The notes below the pieces were generated by a model, which had not been told where the DNA came from, did not search any database, and was given only the letters and a program-made list of their open reading frames with translations. Made by a program: the position numbers and the translations under genes. DNA of 53,303 nucleotides, from NCBI GenBank assembly GCA_017886875.1, contig JAGHIZ010000043.1, forward strand, positions 1 through 53,303, given 5' to 3'. Origin of the DNA: Butyricicoccus sp. (GTDB lineage: Bacteria > Bacillota > Clostridia > Oscillospirales > Butyricicoccaceae). Of this stretch, positions 16,458 through 23,876 are shown piece after piece; position 1 is the first letter of the stretch; every line of letters starts with the position of its first letter.

Positions 16458-17402
16458 TTAATCATGTGTTTGATGAACGGGTAAATCTTCTAAAATTTCC
16501 TCGTCTGGTGCTTCATGCATACATTTTAAATATTCATAAGCATCTAGTGCATTGTTTAAATGATAACATAATACATTATCAGTAAGGCTTGGATTTTCAC
16601 AACAAAAATGTTCTACATTTTTATTTGTTAATCCAAGCTTTTTCATTCGTTCATAACATTCTTTAGATAATAAGCCTGTGGAATTCATAGAACATATTGC
16701 ATTAAGTTCATCATACATTCTTTGTGCTAGTTGTTCACAACCTCTAAGATATATTGATACCTCTTTACGAAGTGGGTTTCTAGGGAATTTTTGACGCTCA
16801 AAAATATTAATTTCATCATCAAGACGTCTTAAAACACGATTTAAAGGCTTTAAATCTGGATAAAGTCCATTTATAACACGTTCTTCTAAATATTCAGGAA
16901 AAGCCTGTATAAAATGTATTATCATATTTGAAATACGTCTGCGGTTATTATAAGGTTTTATAAGCAAATTTATACAAAGAGACACTATAAGCCCGATGGA
17001 AGTATCAAAAAAGCGTGATAAAGAATAATAGAGTGGAGTACCAGCATCATAAAGACATAAACAGATAAACACCACACAAGAAAGCGGGATAGAATAATAG
17101 ATTTTAAGTTTATTACCTATAAAAATAACAATTAGAACGCCAAAACCTATAATTGGCGGATATATAACAGGGAACAGCATTAAAAATATACAACCAACAG
17201 TACAGCCACATATTGTTCCGACAAGCTGATTTCTGCAAGCAGTCAAAGAATCGTTTGGGGTTCGGCTCATAGCACTCATAGCACCAAGAGCAGAAAAAAG
17301 CGGCATATTAGATTGTATAAAATTAGCAATCAATAAAGCAATAGTTACTGCAAGAGCTGATTTAACTGTTCTATAACCTATATTAATTCGTGTTCTATAC
17401 AA
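16458..17402 (-). CDS. FUSC/aromatic-acid-exporter-like membrane protein
   Basis: A 314-residue membrane protein of the ArAE/FUSC type. The N-terminal half has five or six hydrophobic segments, with the family-like start RTVKSALAVTIALLIAN and the segment SRTPNDSLTACRNQLVGTICGCTVG. The C-terminal half is soluble and helical. Relatives export aromatic acids or other small organic compounds, but the substrate here is unknown. The start is probably the TTG at 17402, preceded by AAGGAGAGG at proper spacing. The ATG at 17462 adds 20 residues without a ribosome binding site. The flavoprotein gene ends 89 bases upstream on the same strand. Confidence 0.8.
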   Translation of the reverse strand: MYRTRINIGYRTVKSALAVTIALLIANFIQSNMPLFSALGAMSAMSRTPNDSLTACRNQLVGTICGCTVGCIFLMLFPVIYPPIIGFGVLIVIFIGNKLKIYYSIPLSCVVFICLCLYDAGTPLYYSLSRFFDTSIGLIVSLCINLLIKPYNNRRRISNMIIHFIQAFPEYLEERVINGLYPDLKPLNRVLRRLDDEINIFERQKFPRNPLRKEVSIYLRGCEQLAQRMYDELNAICSMNSTGLLSKECYERMKKLGLTNKNVEHFCCENPSLTDNVLCYHLNNALDAYEYLKCMHEAPDEEILEDLPVHQTHD

Positions 17403-17491
17403 GTTTAATCCTCTCCTTAAATGAGCAAAAAAGAGTAATATGAAAACTACTATATCACACAAATGTTAAAAAAAGAAGTATATTTTATGTT

Positions 17492-18352
17492 TTATTTTGA
17501 ACGAGAGGCCTTGATAATAGCGGTTGCAGCCAAAGCACCCTCATAAACAGCCTTGTTTACTTGAAGCATACCGCCTGTGCAGTCACCAGCAGCATATAAA
17601 CCAGGTACATTAGTAGCCATAGTAGCATCAACAACAATGCGATTGCCTTCAGTTATAGCACCGAGTTTTCTTGCAAGTTCTGCACTACCAGCCACACCAA
17701 AAGCAACAAATAAACCACTTACATTTAAAACACCGCCATTTTCAAAACGGATTTTTAAGCCGCCTTCTTCATTTTGCTCAATTTTTTCAATTTTTCTTGT
17801 ATCAAGCTGAACATCTTCAGGAAGTGAAATTTCAGGCGTAACATTATTTGTAAGCATAGTTACAGATGATGTAACAGGTAAAAGCTCTTTTACTTCATGC
17901 AGTGCATATTCACCTTCACCAAGCACAGCCACAGGCTTACCTTTATGGAAAAATGCATCACATACAGCACAATAGCTAACGCCTTTGCCTTCATTTTCGC
18001 TTAAACCAGAAATTCTAGGTGCAGTTCTAGGGGAACCAGTGGATAAAAGCACATAATCAGCATCAAATTCATCAGATGTGGTTTTAACAGTTAGTTTGTC
18101 CATAAAACCAATGCTTGTAACCTCATCTTCAACTATTTTAACGCCTAATCTACGAGCTTGTTCTAAACCAGACATTGCAAGAGCTTCACCAGATACAGGC
18201 AGAGCAAAACCATAGTAATTTTCAATAGCATGAGCTTTACCTAAAGCACCAACACCACTTGATATAATAGTTGTGTCAAGACCAGCACGAACAGTATATA
18301 AAGCAGCAGACACACCGGCAGGACCACCGCCAACAATAATTACTTTAGACAT
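17492..18352 (-). CDS. Thioredoxin-reductase-like FAD oxidoreductase
   Basis: A 286-residue flavoprotein related to thioredoxin reductase. The FAD-binding VIIVGGGPAGVSAALYT is at the N-terminus. A redox CAVC motif lies near residue 130 (CAVCDAFFHKG). An NAD(P)-binding VAVLGEGEYALHEV segment and the closing PGLYAAGDCTGGMLQVNKA FAD motif complete it. Known thioredoxin reductases are about 310 residues, so this is slightly short, and the NADPH motif is GEGEYA rather than GGGNSA. Its partner might therefore differ from classical thioredoxin. It diverges from the CcdA gene, and a TlpA thioredoxin-like gene lies 2 kb away, so a shared thiol-redox role is likely. Confidence 0.88.
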   Translation of the reverse strand: MSKVIIVGGGPAGVSAALYTVRAGLDTTIISSGVGALGKAHAIENYYGFALPVSGEALAMSGLEQARRLGVKIVEDEVTSIGFMDKLTVKTTSDEFDADYVLLSTGSPRTAPRISGLSENEGKGVSYCAVCDAFFHKGKPVAVLGEGEYALHEVKELLPVTSSVTMLTNNVTPEISLPEDVQLDTRKIEKIEQNEEGGLKIRFENGGVLNVSGLFVAFGVAGSAELARKLGAITEGNRIVVDATMATNVPGLYAAGDCTGGMLQVNKAVYEGALAATAIIKASRSK

Positions 18353-18514
18353 ATATTTTCACCTCATATTATAAAAAATGTTAGACATTTGTTGTAAGTT
18401 ATGCTATGCTAATTCCACGCACAACATTATATTAAAAAGCAAATGTTTTCTATGCACATCATAGCACAAAACTTTGCCTATGAAAAGAGTATGTTTGTGC
18501 AGAAAGGAGTGTTT

Positions 18515-19183
18515 ATGCAATATTTAATAGTTTTTCTCGAAGGTATTATTACATTTATTTCACCTTGTTTACTGCCTATGTTGCCAGTTTATTTATCATA
18601 TTTTGCAGGTGGAGAGCAAAAAAAGGAACAAACGCTCATTGGTGCAATAGGTTTTGTAACAGGCTTTACAATTATGTTTTTACTTATGGGAGCACTTGCA
18701 GGCACAGTAGGAAATGCACTGAACAGCCATCAAAAAATAGTAAATATTGTCACAGGAATTATAGTTATAATTTTTGGTCTATCTTTTATGGGTGTTTTAA
18801 AAATTAGTTTGCTCCAGCGTACCATGAAAATAAATTTTAATCCATCTGGTCATGGATTTTTACCATCTATGATTTTCGGTTTTGTGTTTTCAATAGGTTG
18901 GACACCTTGCGTAGGTGCATTTTTAGGTTCTGCACTGCTTTTAGCCTCACAGCATGGTTCTGCATTTAAAGGTATTTTAATGTTACTTTGTTATTCTTTA
19001 GGGCTTGGGATACCGTTTATAATAAGTGCGGTTGTTATAGACTCTCTTAAAGGTGCATTTACATGGATAAAATCACATTATAAGCAAATAAATACTATTT
19101 GTGGCTTGTTCCTTGTTATAGTTGGTATATTTATGTCAACTGGTTATTTTGGAAAGCTGCTATCATTTTTAAGTGTTATTTAA
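18515..19183 (+). CDS. ccdA: CcdA-type cytochrome c biogenesis/thiol electron transporter
   Basis: A 222-residue protein with six membrane helices that carries electrons from cytoplasmic thioredoxin to extracytoplasmic thiol proteins. Family cysteines are present: Cys18 in SPCLLPMLPVYLSYFAGG and Cys132 in GWTPCVGAFLG. The ATG at 18515 is chosen because AGAAAGGAGTG precedes it; a frame extending to 18443 is not supported by conservation. It diverges from the thioredoxin-reductase-like gene. A membrane-tethered TlpA protein at 20449-21003 is a good candidate for its electron acceptor. Confidence 0.93.
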   Translation: MQYLIVFLEGIITFISPCLLPMLPVYLSYFAGGEQKKEQTLIGAIGFVTGFTIMFLLMGALAGTVGNALNSHQKIVNIVTGIIVIIFGLSFMGVLKISLLQRTMKINFNPSGHGFLPSMIFGFVFSIGWTPCVGAFLGSALLLASQHGSAFKGILMLLCYSLGLGIPFIISAVVIDSLKGAFTWIKSHYKQINTICGLFLVIVGIFMSTGYFGKLLSFLSVI

Positions 19184-19252
19184 AATTTTAAGAAGAAACT
19201 TATATATTTATTCATTAGAAAATAAAAATCTTTGTTTGGGAGTGTAAATCCT

Positions 19253-19462
19253 ATGAAAAAATATGAATACAAATTTGTAGAAATTAAAGCCAAAAGAGGA
19301 ATAAAAGATAAAACAGGAGATACATTTGAAGATTGTAAAGATACTATAATGACTGAAGCTGAAAATGGTTGGAGATTAAAGCAAGTAGTGACACCATTTA
19401 ATGAAAAATTAGGTGTAAGCAGTGCGATTGGATATCAAATTATTTTTGAAAGAGAAAAATAA
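19253..19462 (+). CDS. DUF4177 protein
   Basis: A 69-residue protein starting MKKYEYKFVEI and containing ENGWRLKQVVTPF, the signature arrangement of DUF4177. This is a small family of unknown function common in Firmicutes. It has no signal peptide or membrane segment. The ATG at 19253 follows GGGAGTG; an in-frame ATG at 19232 lacks a ribosome binding site. It lies 69 bases after ccdA on the same strand and may be co-transcribed. Confidence 0.85.
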   Translation: MKKYEYKFVEIKAKRGIKDKTGDTFEDCKDTIMTEAENGWRLKQVVTPFNEKLGVSSAIGYQIIFEREK

Positions 19463-19483
19463 ATTTTTAGCTTAATATATAAA

Positions 19484-19516
19484 AAGCGGTCAAGCATATT
19501 GTTTGACCGTTTTTAA
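19484..19516 (+). terminator. Intrinsic terminator
   Basis: CGGTCAA (19487-19493) and TTGACCG (19503-19509) form the stem, extended by A-T pairs, followed by TTTTTAAAAA. It ends the ccdA-DUF4177 transcript. Confidence 0.85.
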
Positions 19517-19597
19517 AAATTAACTCATATTATTATAAATGGTATATAACAGATAAACATTCAAACAAAAGCAACAAACAGATTATAGAGGTATATT

Positions 19598-19931
19598 ATG
19601 AAATTTAATTATATTGATATTGAAAATTAGGATAGAAAAGAATATTTTAATCATTATATGTCTAATGTGCCATGCACATATAGTATGACAGTAAAATTAG
19701 ATATAACAAAAATAAAAAACAAAAAGTTATATCCAACTATGATTTATTATATTACTAAGGTTGTTAATAATCATAATGAATTTAAAACTTCATTTATTTA
19801 CAATGGGTAAATATTATAAAGAAAATGATAAGTATATTATGCCAATATCCATACAAGTACATCATTCTGTATGTGATGGCTTTCATTTATGCCGATTTAT
19901 AAATGAATTGCAAGAATTAATAAACTCTTAA
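19598..19931 (+). pseudogene. Chloramphenicol acetyltransferase (CatA-like) remnant
   Basis: CatA enzymes acetylate chloramphenicol as trimers of about 215 residues. Here the first codons read MKFNYIDIEN, then a TAG where the family has a tryptophan codon, then DRKEYFNHYMSNVPCTYSMT and [26 protein letters not shown]. The sequence jumps at about 19800-19810 into another frame, [17 protein letters not shown], and the C-terminal catalytic [21 protein letters not shown]. About 100 central residues are missing. One nonsense codon, one large internal deletion and a frame change mean no enzyme is made. A weak ribosome-binding site (TAGAGGT) remains before the ATG. Confidence 0.88.
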
Positions 19932-19955
19932 TTTTAAAATAGGGATAGAAATAAC

Positions 19956-20417
19956 ATGATTATTAGAAAATATAAATCTTCTGATTGTGATGAAATTACA
20001 CAGCTTTTTTATAATACTGTACATAAAATCAATGCTAAAGATTACACAAAAGAACAATTAAATGCTTGGGCTACTGGTAAAATTGATTTAGAAAAATGGG
20101 ATAAATCATTTTTAGAACATTATAGTTTTGTAGCAGTTGAAAATGAAATTATTGTTGGATTTGGTGATATAGATAAACATGGATATCTTGATAGATTATA
20201 TGTTCATAAAGATTATCAAAGGAAAGGAATAGCCACAGCTTTATGTGATAAATTGGAGAATATCATAAAAATAGATTGTATTATAACTCACGCTTCAATA
20301 ACAGCAAAACCTTTCTTTGAGCATAGAGGATATAATGTTGTAAAACAACAAACGGTTGAAAGAAATGGAGTGTTTTTAACAAATTTTATTATGAAAAAAA
20401 GTAAAAATAGCAATTAA
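19956..20417 (+). CDS. GNAT-family N-acetyltransferase
   Basis: A 153-residue acetyl-CoA-dependent acetyltransferase. The acetyl-CoA-binding motif A is LDRLYVHKDYQRKGIATALCDKLE, with the V-x-x-x-x-Q-R-x-G-I-A signature. The start MIIRKYKSSDCDEITQLFYNTV and the end PFFEHRGYNVVKQQTVERNGVFLTNFIMKK resemble the YafP-like subgroup. The substrate is unknown. It lies 24 bases after the chloramphenicol acetyltransferase remnant, and AGGGATAGA precedes the ATG. The AT-rich base composition matches that remnant. Confidence 0.88.
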   Translation: MIIRKYKSSDCDEITQLFYNTVHKINAKDYTKEQLNAWATGKIDLEKWDKSFLEHYSFVAVENEIIVGFGDIDKHGYLDRLYVHKDYQRKGIATALCDKLENIIKIDCIITHASITAKPFFEHRGYNVVKQQTVERNGVFLTNFIMKKSKNSN

Positions 20418-20448
20418 AAAATAGTGTTTAATATTAAAGGAGAATTTT

Positions 20449-21003
20449 ATGAAGAATAAAAAGACAGTTTTACTTATTGTAGCATTGATTGTTGTTTTGC
20501 TTATTGCAAGTTTTGCATATAATAACTTATCAAAAAACAATCAAATAGATTTAGATGAGCTTAAACAATCAAGTGAAGAAAAAGTTATGCTTCCAGAATT
20601 TAATCTTATAGATATTGATGGAAATGAGGTTTCAAGTTTAGATTTACTTGGTAAACCTACAATTATAAATTTTTGGGCTACATGGTGCGGTTATTGTATG
20701 AAAGAAATGCCAGATTTTCAAACTGCATATGAAACATATGGAGATAAAATAAATTTTGTTATGATTGATGCAGTAGATGGCATACAAGAAACAGAAGAAA
20801 AAGGACGAGCACATATTGAGGAAAAAGGATATACTTTCCCTGTGTATTTTGACACTAAAATGGAAGGCGTTATAAGCTGTGGAATAACAGGATTTCCAAC
20901 TACACTGTTTGTATCGGCTGATGGGGAAGTTTTACTAGGTTTATCGTCCTATCTTTCAAAAGAGCAAATTATGGATATGGCAAAAAGTATGATAGGTGAG
21001 TAA
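20449..21003 (+). CDS. TlpA-like membrane-tethered thiol-disulfide oxidoreductase
   Basis: A 184-residue protein with an N-terminal signal anchor (residues 5-24) and a thioredoxin fold outside the membrane. The active site is WATWCGYC (Cys80, Cys83), and the cis-proline strand is GITGFPTTLFV. Such proteins reduce or isomerise disulfides of extracytoplasmic proteins and receive electrons from CcdA, whose gene lies 1.3 kb upstream. AAAGGAGAATTTT precedes the ATG. An intrinsic terminator follows directly. Confidence 0.93.
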   Translation: MKNKKTVLLIVALIVVLLIASFAYNNLSKNNQIDLDELKQSSEEKVMLPEFNLIDIDGNEVSSLDLLGKPTIINFWATWCGYCMKEMPDFQTAYETYGDKINFVMIDAVDGIQETEEKGRAHIEEKGYTFPVYFDTKMEGVISCGITGFPTTLFVSADGEVLLGLSSYLSKEQIMDMAKSMIGE

Positions 21004-21004
21004 A

Positions 21005-21045
21005 AAAAAGACGTTTTACAGTTTAAGCTGTGAAACGTCTTTTTT
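21005..21045. terminator. Bidirectional terminator
   Basis: AAGACGTTTTACAG pairs with CTGTGAAACGTCTT (one G-U pair), with A and T runs on both sides. It serves the convergent tlpA-like and M23 peptidase genes. Confidence 0.88.
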
Positions 21046-21047
21046 AA

Positions 21048-22346
21048 TTATGGTGTTTCTGTGCCAAAGTTTAAAAATATTTGAGGATTTACAGCAACAT
21101 CATTGCTATGTACTTCAAAATGAAGATGCGGACCAGTGCTATTTCCAGTATTGCCAGATAAGGCAATTTGTTGTCCCTTAGAGATGGTATCGCCCTCTTT
21201 GACCAGTAAAGAACTGTTATGAGCATATAATGTTTTAAGTCCATTTTGATGGTCAATAACAACATAATAACCATAGCTATCGGATAGTTTAGATGTTGTA
21301 ACTATACCATTATCAGCTGCATAGACAGGTGTGCCAACAGGCACAGCCAAATCAACGCCTTTATGCCAACGACCATCACGAATTTTAAAAGCAGAAGTAA
21401 ATCTATAACCGCTGATTGGAACAATAAATTGACCTGAACCTATACCATTGGATTTAGTACCAACTGCTACTATGCAATCGGTAGCGGGAGTTATAACAGA
21501 GGTATGTAAAACTGTGCGTTGTGTTTCTTGACCATTGATTGTGACTACTTGTTCACTTACAGAAGCAATACCATTTTTACCAAACTGCATGGTTTTTACA
21601 ATGTTTTGTTCTATTTGGTCACTTTCTATTTTTTGGGTTTGATATGGTATGGATACTGTATGTTGTACATTAGAAATAACTTGTACATCAATATTTTCAC
21701 TATTTTTTAAGCTCTGTAAAAGTGATGAGCTTGTCATAACTAAATCTGTCGAAACGGGAATGGTGATTACCTTTACATCTTGTATAAATGATGCATTATC
21801 CGATGGATTTGTTTTATATTGTTCAAGTAAGTTTTTAAGTACAGAATTTGTGTCTTCTGCCAATTCACAAGCACCTAAGATTTCACCATTGACAGTTATA
21901 GCTGAAGCCATGCATATATTTTCACTTGAACTTGTGATAGCATAAATAAGCTCATCAGTAGTTTTAACATTGCTTTCAAGACAGAAAGAAGGAGTGATTT
22001 CTATATCATCAGTAATAGAAAAATCTGCTTGTCCATACTTAGATAAACTGGACTTAATAAGGTTTTCAGCAAGATTTATACTTTCTTTGGAATTAGCAAA
22101 GCCTATATGTTTACCGTTGACAGTTATATTAAATGCAGGTTCAAAATTTAATGCAAAAGGCACTAAAAAGCAAGTTGCACATATAGTTAAAGCAGCCAAT
22201 CTGTTGAGTTTTGTAACAGTTGGAATGTTATTTATTATCTGCTGAGTTTTAAAGTATACATTAAAAAAGCATTCACTTGGAAACTTAAATAATAATGGTT
22301 TATTTACTGGTTTTTGTAACTTCTTTAAACTCAGATTATTATCCAT
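21048..22346 (-). CDS. M23-family metallopeptidase with G5-like domain
   Basis: A 432-residue cell-wall endopeptidase. A hydrophobic segment at about residues 48-68 anchors or exports it; the preceding 47 residues are cytoplasmic and basic. A long extracytoplasmic linker follows, then a G5-like region at about 225-300 (IPYQTQKIES ... SVSEQVVTINGQETQRTVL), then the LytM/M23 domain. Zinc ligands and catalytic residues are visible as HKGVDLAVPVGTPVYAADNG and the closing GPHLHFEVH. It should cleave peptide bridges in peptidoglycan or bind them. GAAAGGACAAAA precedes the ATG. The layout matches clostridial SpoIIQ/YabE-like peptidases, but no sporulation context is visible. Confidence 0.92.
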   Translation of the reverse strand: MDNNLSLKKLQKPVNKPLLFKFPSECFFNVYFKTQQIINNIPTVTKLNRLAALTICATCFLVPFALNFEPAFNITVNGKHIGFANSKESINLAENLIKSSLSKYGQADFSITDDIEITPSFCLESNVKTTDELIYAITSSSENICMASAITVNGEILGACELAEDTNSVLKNLLEQYKTNPSDNASFIQDVKVITIPVSTDLVMTSSSLLQSLKNSENIDVQVISNVQHTVSIPYQTQKIESDQIEQNIVKTMQFGKNGIASVSEQVVTINGQETQRTVLHTSVITPATDCIVAVGTKSNGIGSGQFIVPISGYRFTSAFKIRDGRWHKGVDLAVPVGTPVYAADNGIVTTSKLSDSYGYYVVIDHQNGLKTLYAHNSSLLVKEGDTISKGQQIALSGNTGNSTGPHLHFEVHSNDVAVNPQIFLNFGTETP

Positions 22347-22591
22347 AATAATTTTGTCCTTTCTAAAAAGTTTTACATATCTGTAATGATACGCTTATAA
22401 AAAACATATGTCAAGCGAATAATGTATAAAAATGACGTAGATGTGCTGATAAATGTATCAAAGTAGCATCAAAATATATATAAAAGTTCATAAAAATTAA
22501 ATTTCAATTTAAATATGAAAAATTTACAAAATAATGTGCTTTCAGGAGTAAAAATCTGTATGTTTTTTGGGTGAATTGTGTCGGAATTTGC
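22347..22591. other. Non-coding stretch between the M23 and ychF genes
   Basis: About 245 AT-rich bases between divergent genes. I see no open frame with a ribosome binding site and no clear RNA structure. The only recognisable element is the ychF promoter at its right edge. Confidence 0.6.
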
Positions 22592-22620
22592 TTGCGAATA
22601 AGCAAAAAAACCGCTATAAT
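22592..22620 (+). promoter_or_regulatory. Sigma-A promoter of ychF
   Basis: TTGCGA (22592-22597) and a perfect TATAAT (22615-22620) are spaced by 17 bases. A CTATAATTT/AAATTATAG hairpin (22634-22653) lies in the leader. Confidence 0.8.
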
Positions 22621-22690
22621 AAATATCTAAGAGCTATAATTTTTTTAAATTATAGAATACAAGATATTTGTTTGGAGGAATAAAATAATT

Positions 22691-23794
22691 ATGAAGCTCG
22701 GTATTGTAGGATTACCAAATGTAGGTAAGTCCACTTTGTTTAATGCAATTACAGACGCAGGTGCAGAAAGTGCAAACTATCCATTCTGTACAATTGACCC
22801 TAATGTAGGAATGGTATCTGTGCCAGATAGTAGACTTGCACCTTTGGCTGAGCTTTACCATTCAAAAAAAGTTGTACCTGCTGTAGTTGAATTTGTTGAT
22901 ATTGCAGGTTTGGTTCGTGGTGCATCTAAGGGCGAAGGTCTTGGCAACAAATTTTTAAGCCATATCCGTCAAGTAGATGCAGTTGTACATGTTGTTCGTT
23001 GCTTTGAAAATGACAATATTGTTCATATTGATGGCTCTGTTGACCCATCTCGTGATATTGAAACAATTAACCTTGAGCTTATTTTCGCTGATATAGAGCA
23101 TATTGAACGCCGTATCGAGCGTACAAAAAAGGCTGCAAAAGCTGATAAAAAATTAAATATTGATGTAGAAATCCTTGAGAATTTAAAGGCACATCTTGAA
23201 GAAGGTAAGCCAGCAAGAACTTTTGAAGGCTTTGGCACTGATGATGATGTTATAAGAGTTATGAACGAAAGCGATTTATTAACATCTAAAAAGGTTATCT
23301 ATGCTGCTAATATGGACGAAGCAGGTTTTACAGGTGATAAGGCTGAAAATGCACGTCTTGCAGCAGTTGAAGAAATTGCCAAGGCACAAGGTGCAATGGT
23401 TCTTCCTATTTGTGCAAAGCTTGAAGAAGATATTGCAACACTTGAGGAAGATGAAAAAGAAATGTTCTTATCTGAGCTAGGTCTCGAAGAAAGTGGACTT
23501 GATAGACTTATCAGAGTTTGTTATGATTTGTTAGGTCTTATGAGCTATCTAACAGCAGGTGAGCAGGAAGTTCGTGCTTGGACAATCGAAAAGGGTACAA
23601 AAGCCCCTCAAGCTGCTGGTAAAATTCATACAGACTTTGAACGTGGTTTTATTCGTGCAGAAGTTGTATCTTATGATGCACTTATGGAATGTGGCTCTAT
23701 GGCAGCAGCAAGAGAAAAAGGTCTGGTTCGCTCAGAAGGTAAGGAATACGTTATGCAAGATGGCGACGTAGTTCTATTTAGATTTAACGTATAA
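22691..23794 (+). CDS. ychF: Redox-responsive P-loop ATPase YchF
   Basis: A 367-residue YchF/OLA1 protein, a ribosome-associated ATPase of the Obg family. The P-loop GLPNVGKSTLFNA is at residues 6-18. FVDIAGLVRGASKGEGLGN is the G3 region, and the unusual G4 motif reads YAANMDE (NMxE instead of NKxD), which explains the ATP preference of the family. A helical insert lies at about 130-200. The C-terminal TGS domain spans about 285-365 (RAWTIEKGTKAPQAAGKIH). Length is exactly typical. TTTGGAGGAATAA lies before the ATG. Confidence 0.97.
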   Translation: MKLGIVGLPNVGKSTLFNAITDAGAESANYPFCTIDPNVGMVSVPDSRLAPLAELYHSKKVVPAVVEFVDIAGLVRGASKGEGLGNKFLSHIRQVDAVVHVVRCFENDNIVHIDGSVDPSRDIETINLELIFADIEHIERRIERTKKAAKADKKLNIDVEILENLKAHLEEGKPARTFEGFGTDDDVIRVMNESDLLTSKKVIYAANMDEAGFTGDKAENARLAAVEEIAKAQGAMVLPICAKLEEDIATLEEDEKEMFLSELGLEESGLDRLIRVCYDLLGLMSYLTAGEQEVRAWTIEKGTKAPQAAGKIHTDFERGFIRAEVVSYDALMECGSMAAAREKGLVRSEGKEYVMQDGDVVLFRFNV

Positions 23795-23804
23795 CAGAAA
23801 AATA

Positions 23805-23845
23805 GAACGCATATCCTAAAATATATAAAAGGGTGTGCGTTTTCT
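23805..23845 (+). terminator. Terminator after ychF
   Basis: GAACGCATATCCT pairs with AGGGTGTGCGTTTTC, with two G-U pairs, over an AT-rich loop. It separates ychF from the VanW gene. Confidence 0.65.
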
Positions 23846-23876
23846 AATAAATATTAAATTTTATGAGGGGAGCTAT

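Noticed and set aside
19598-19931. Amber readthrough to produce an active CatA
   Set aside because: Even if the TAG were read, the internal deletion and frame change leave no complete enzyme.
21519-22245. Several plus-strand open frames over the M23 peptidase gene
   Set aside because: Composition mirrors the coding strand, and there are no ribosome binding sites or conserved motifs.
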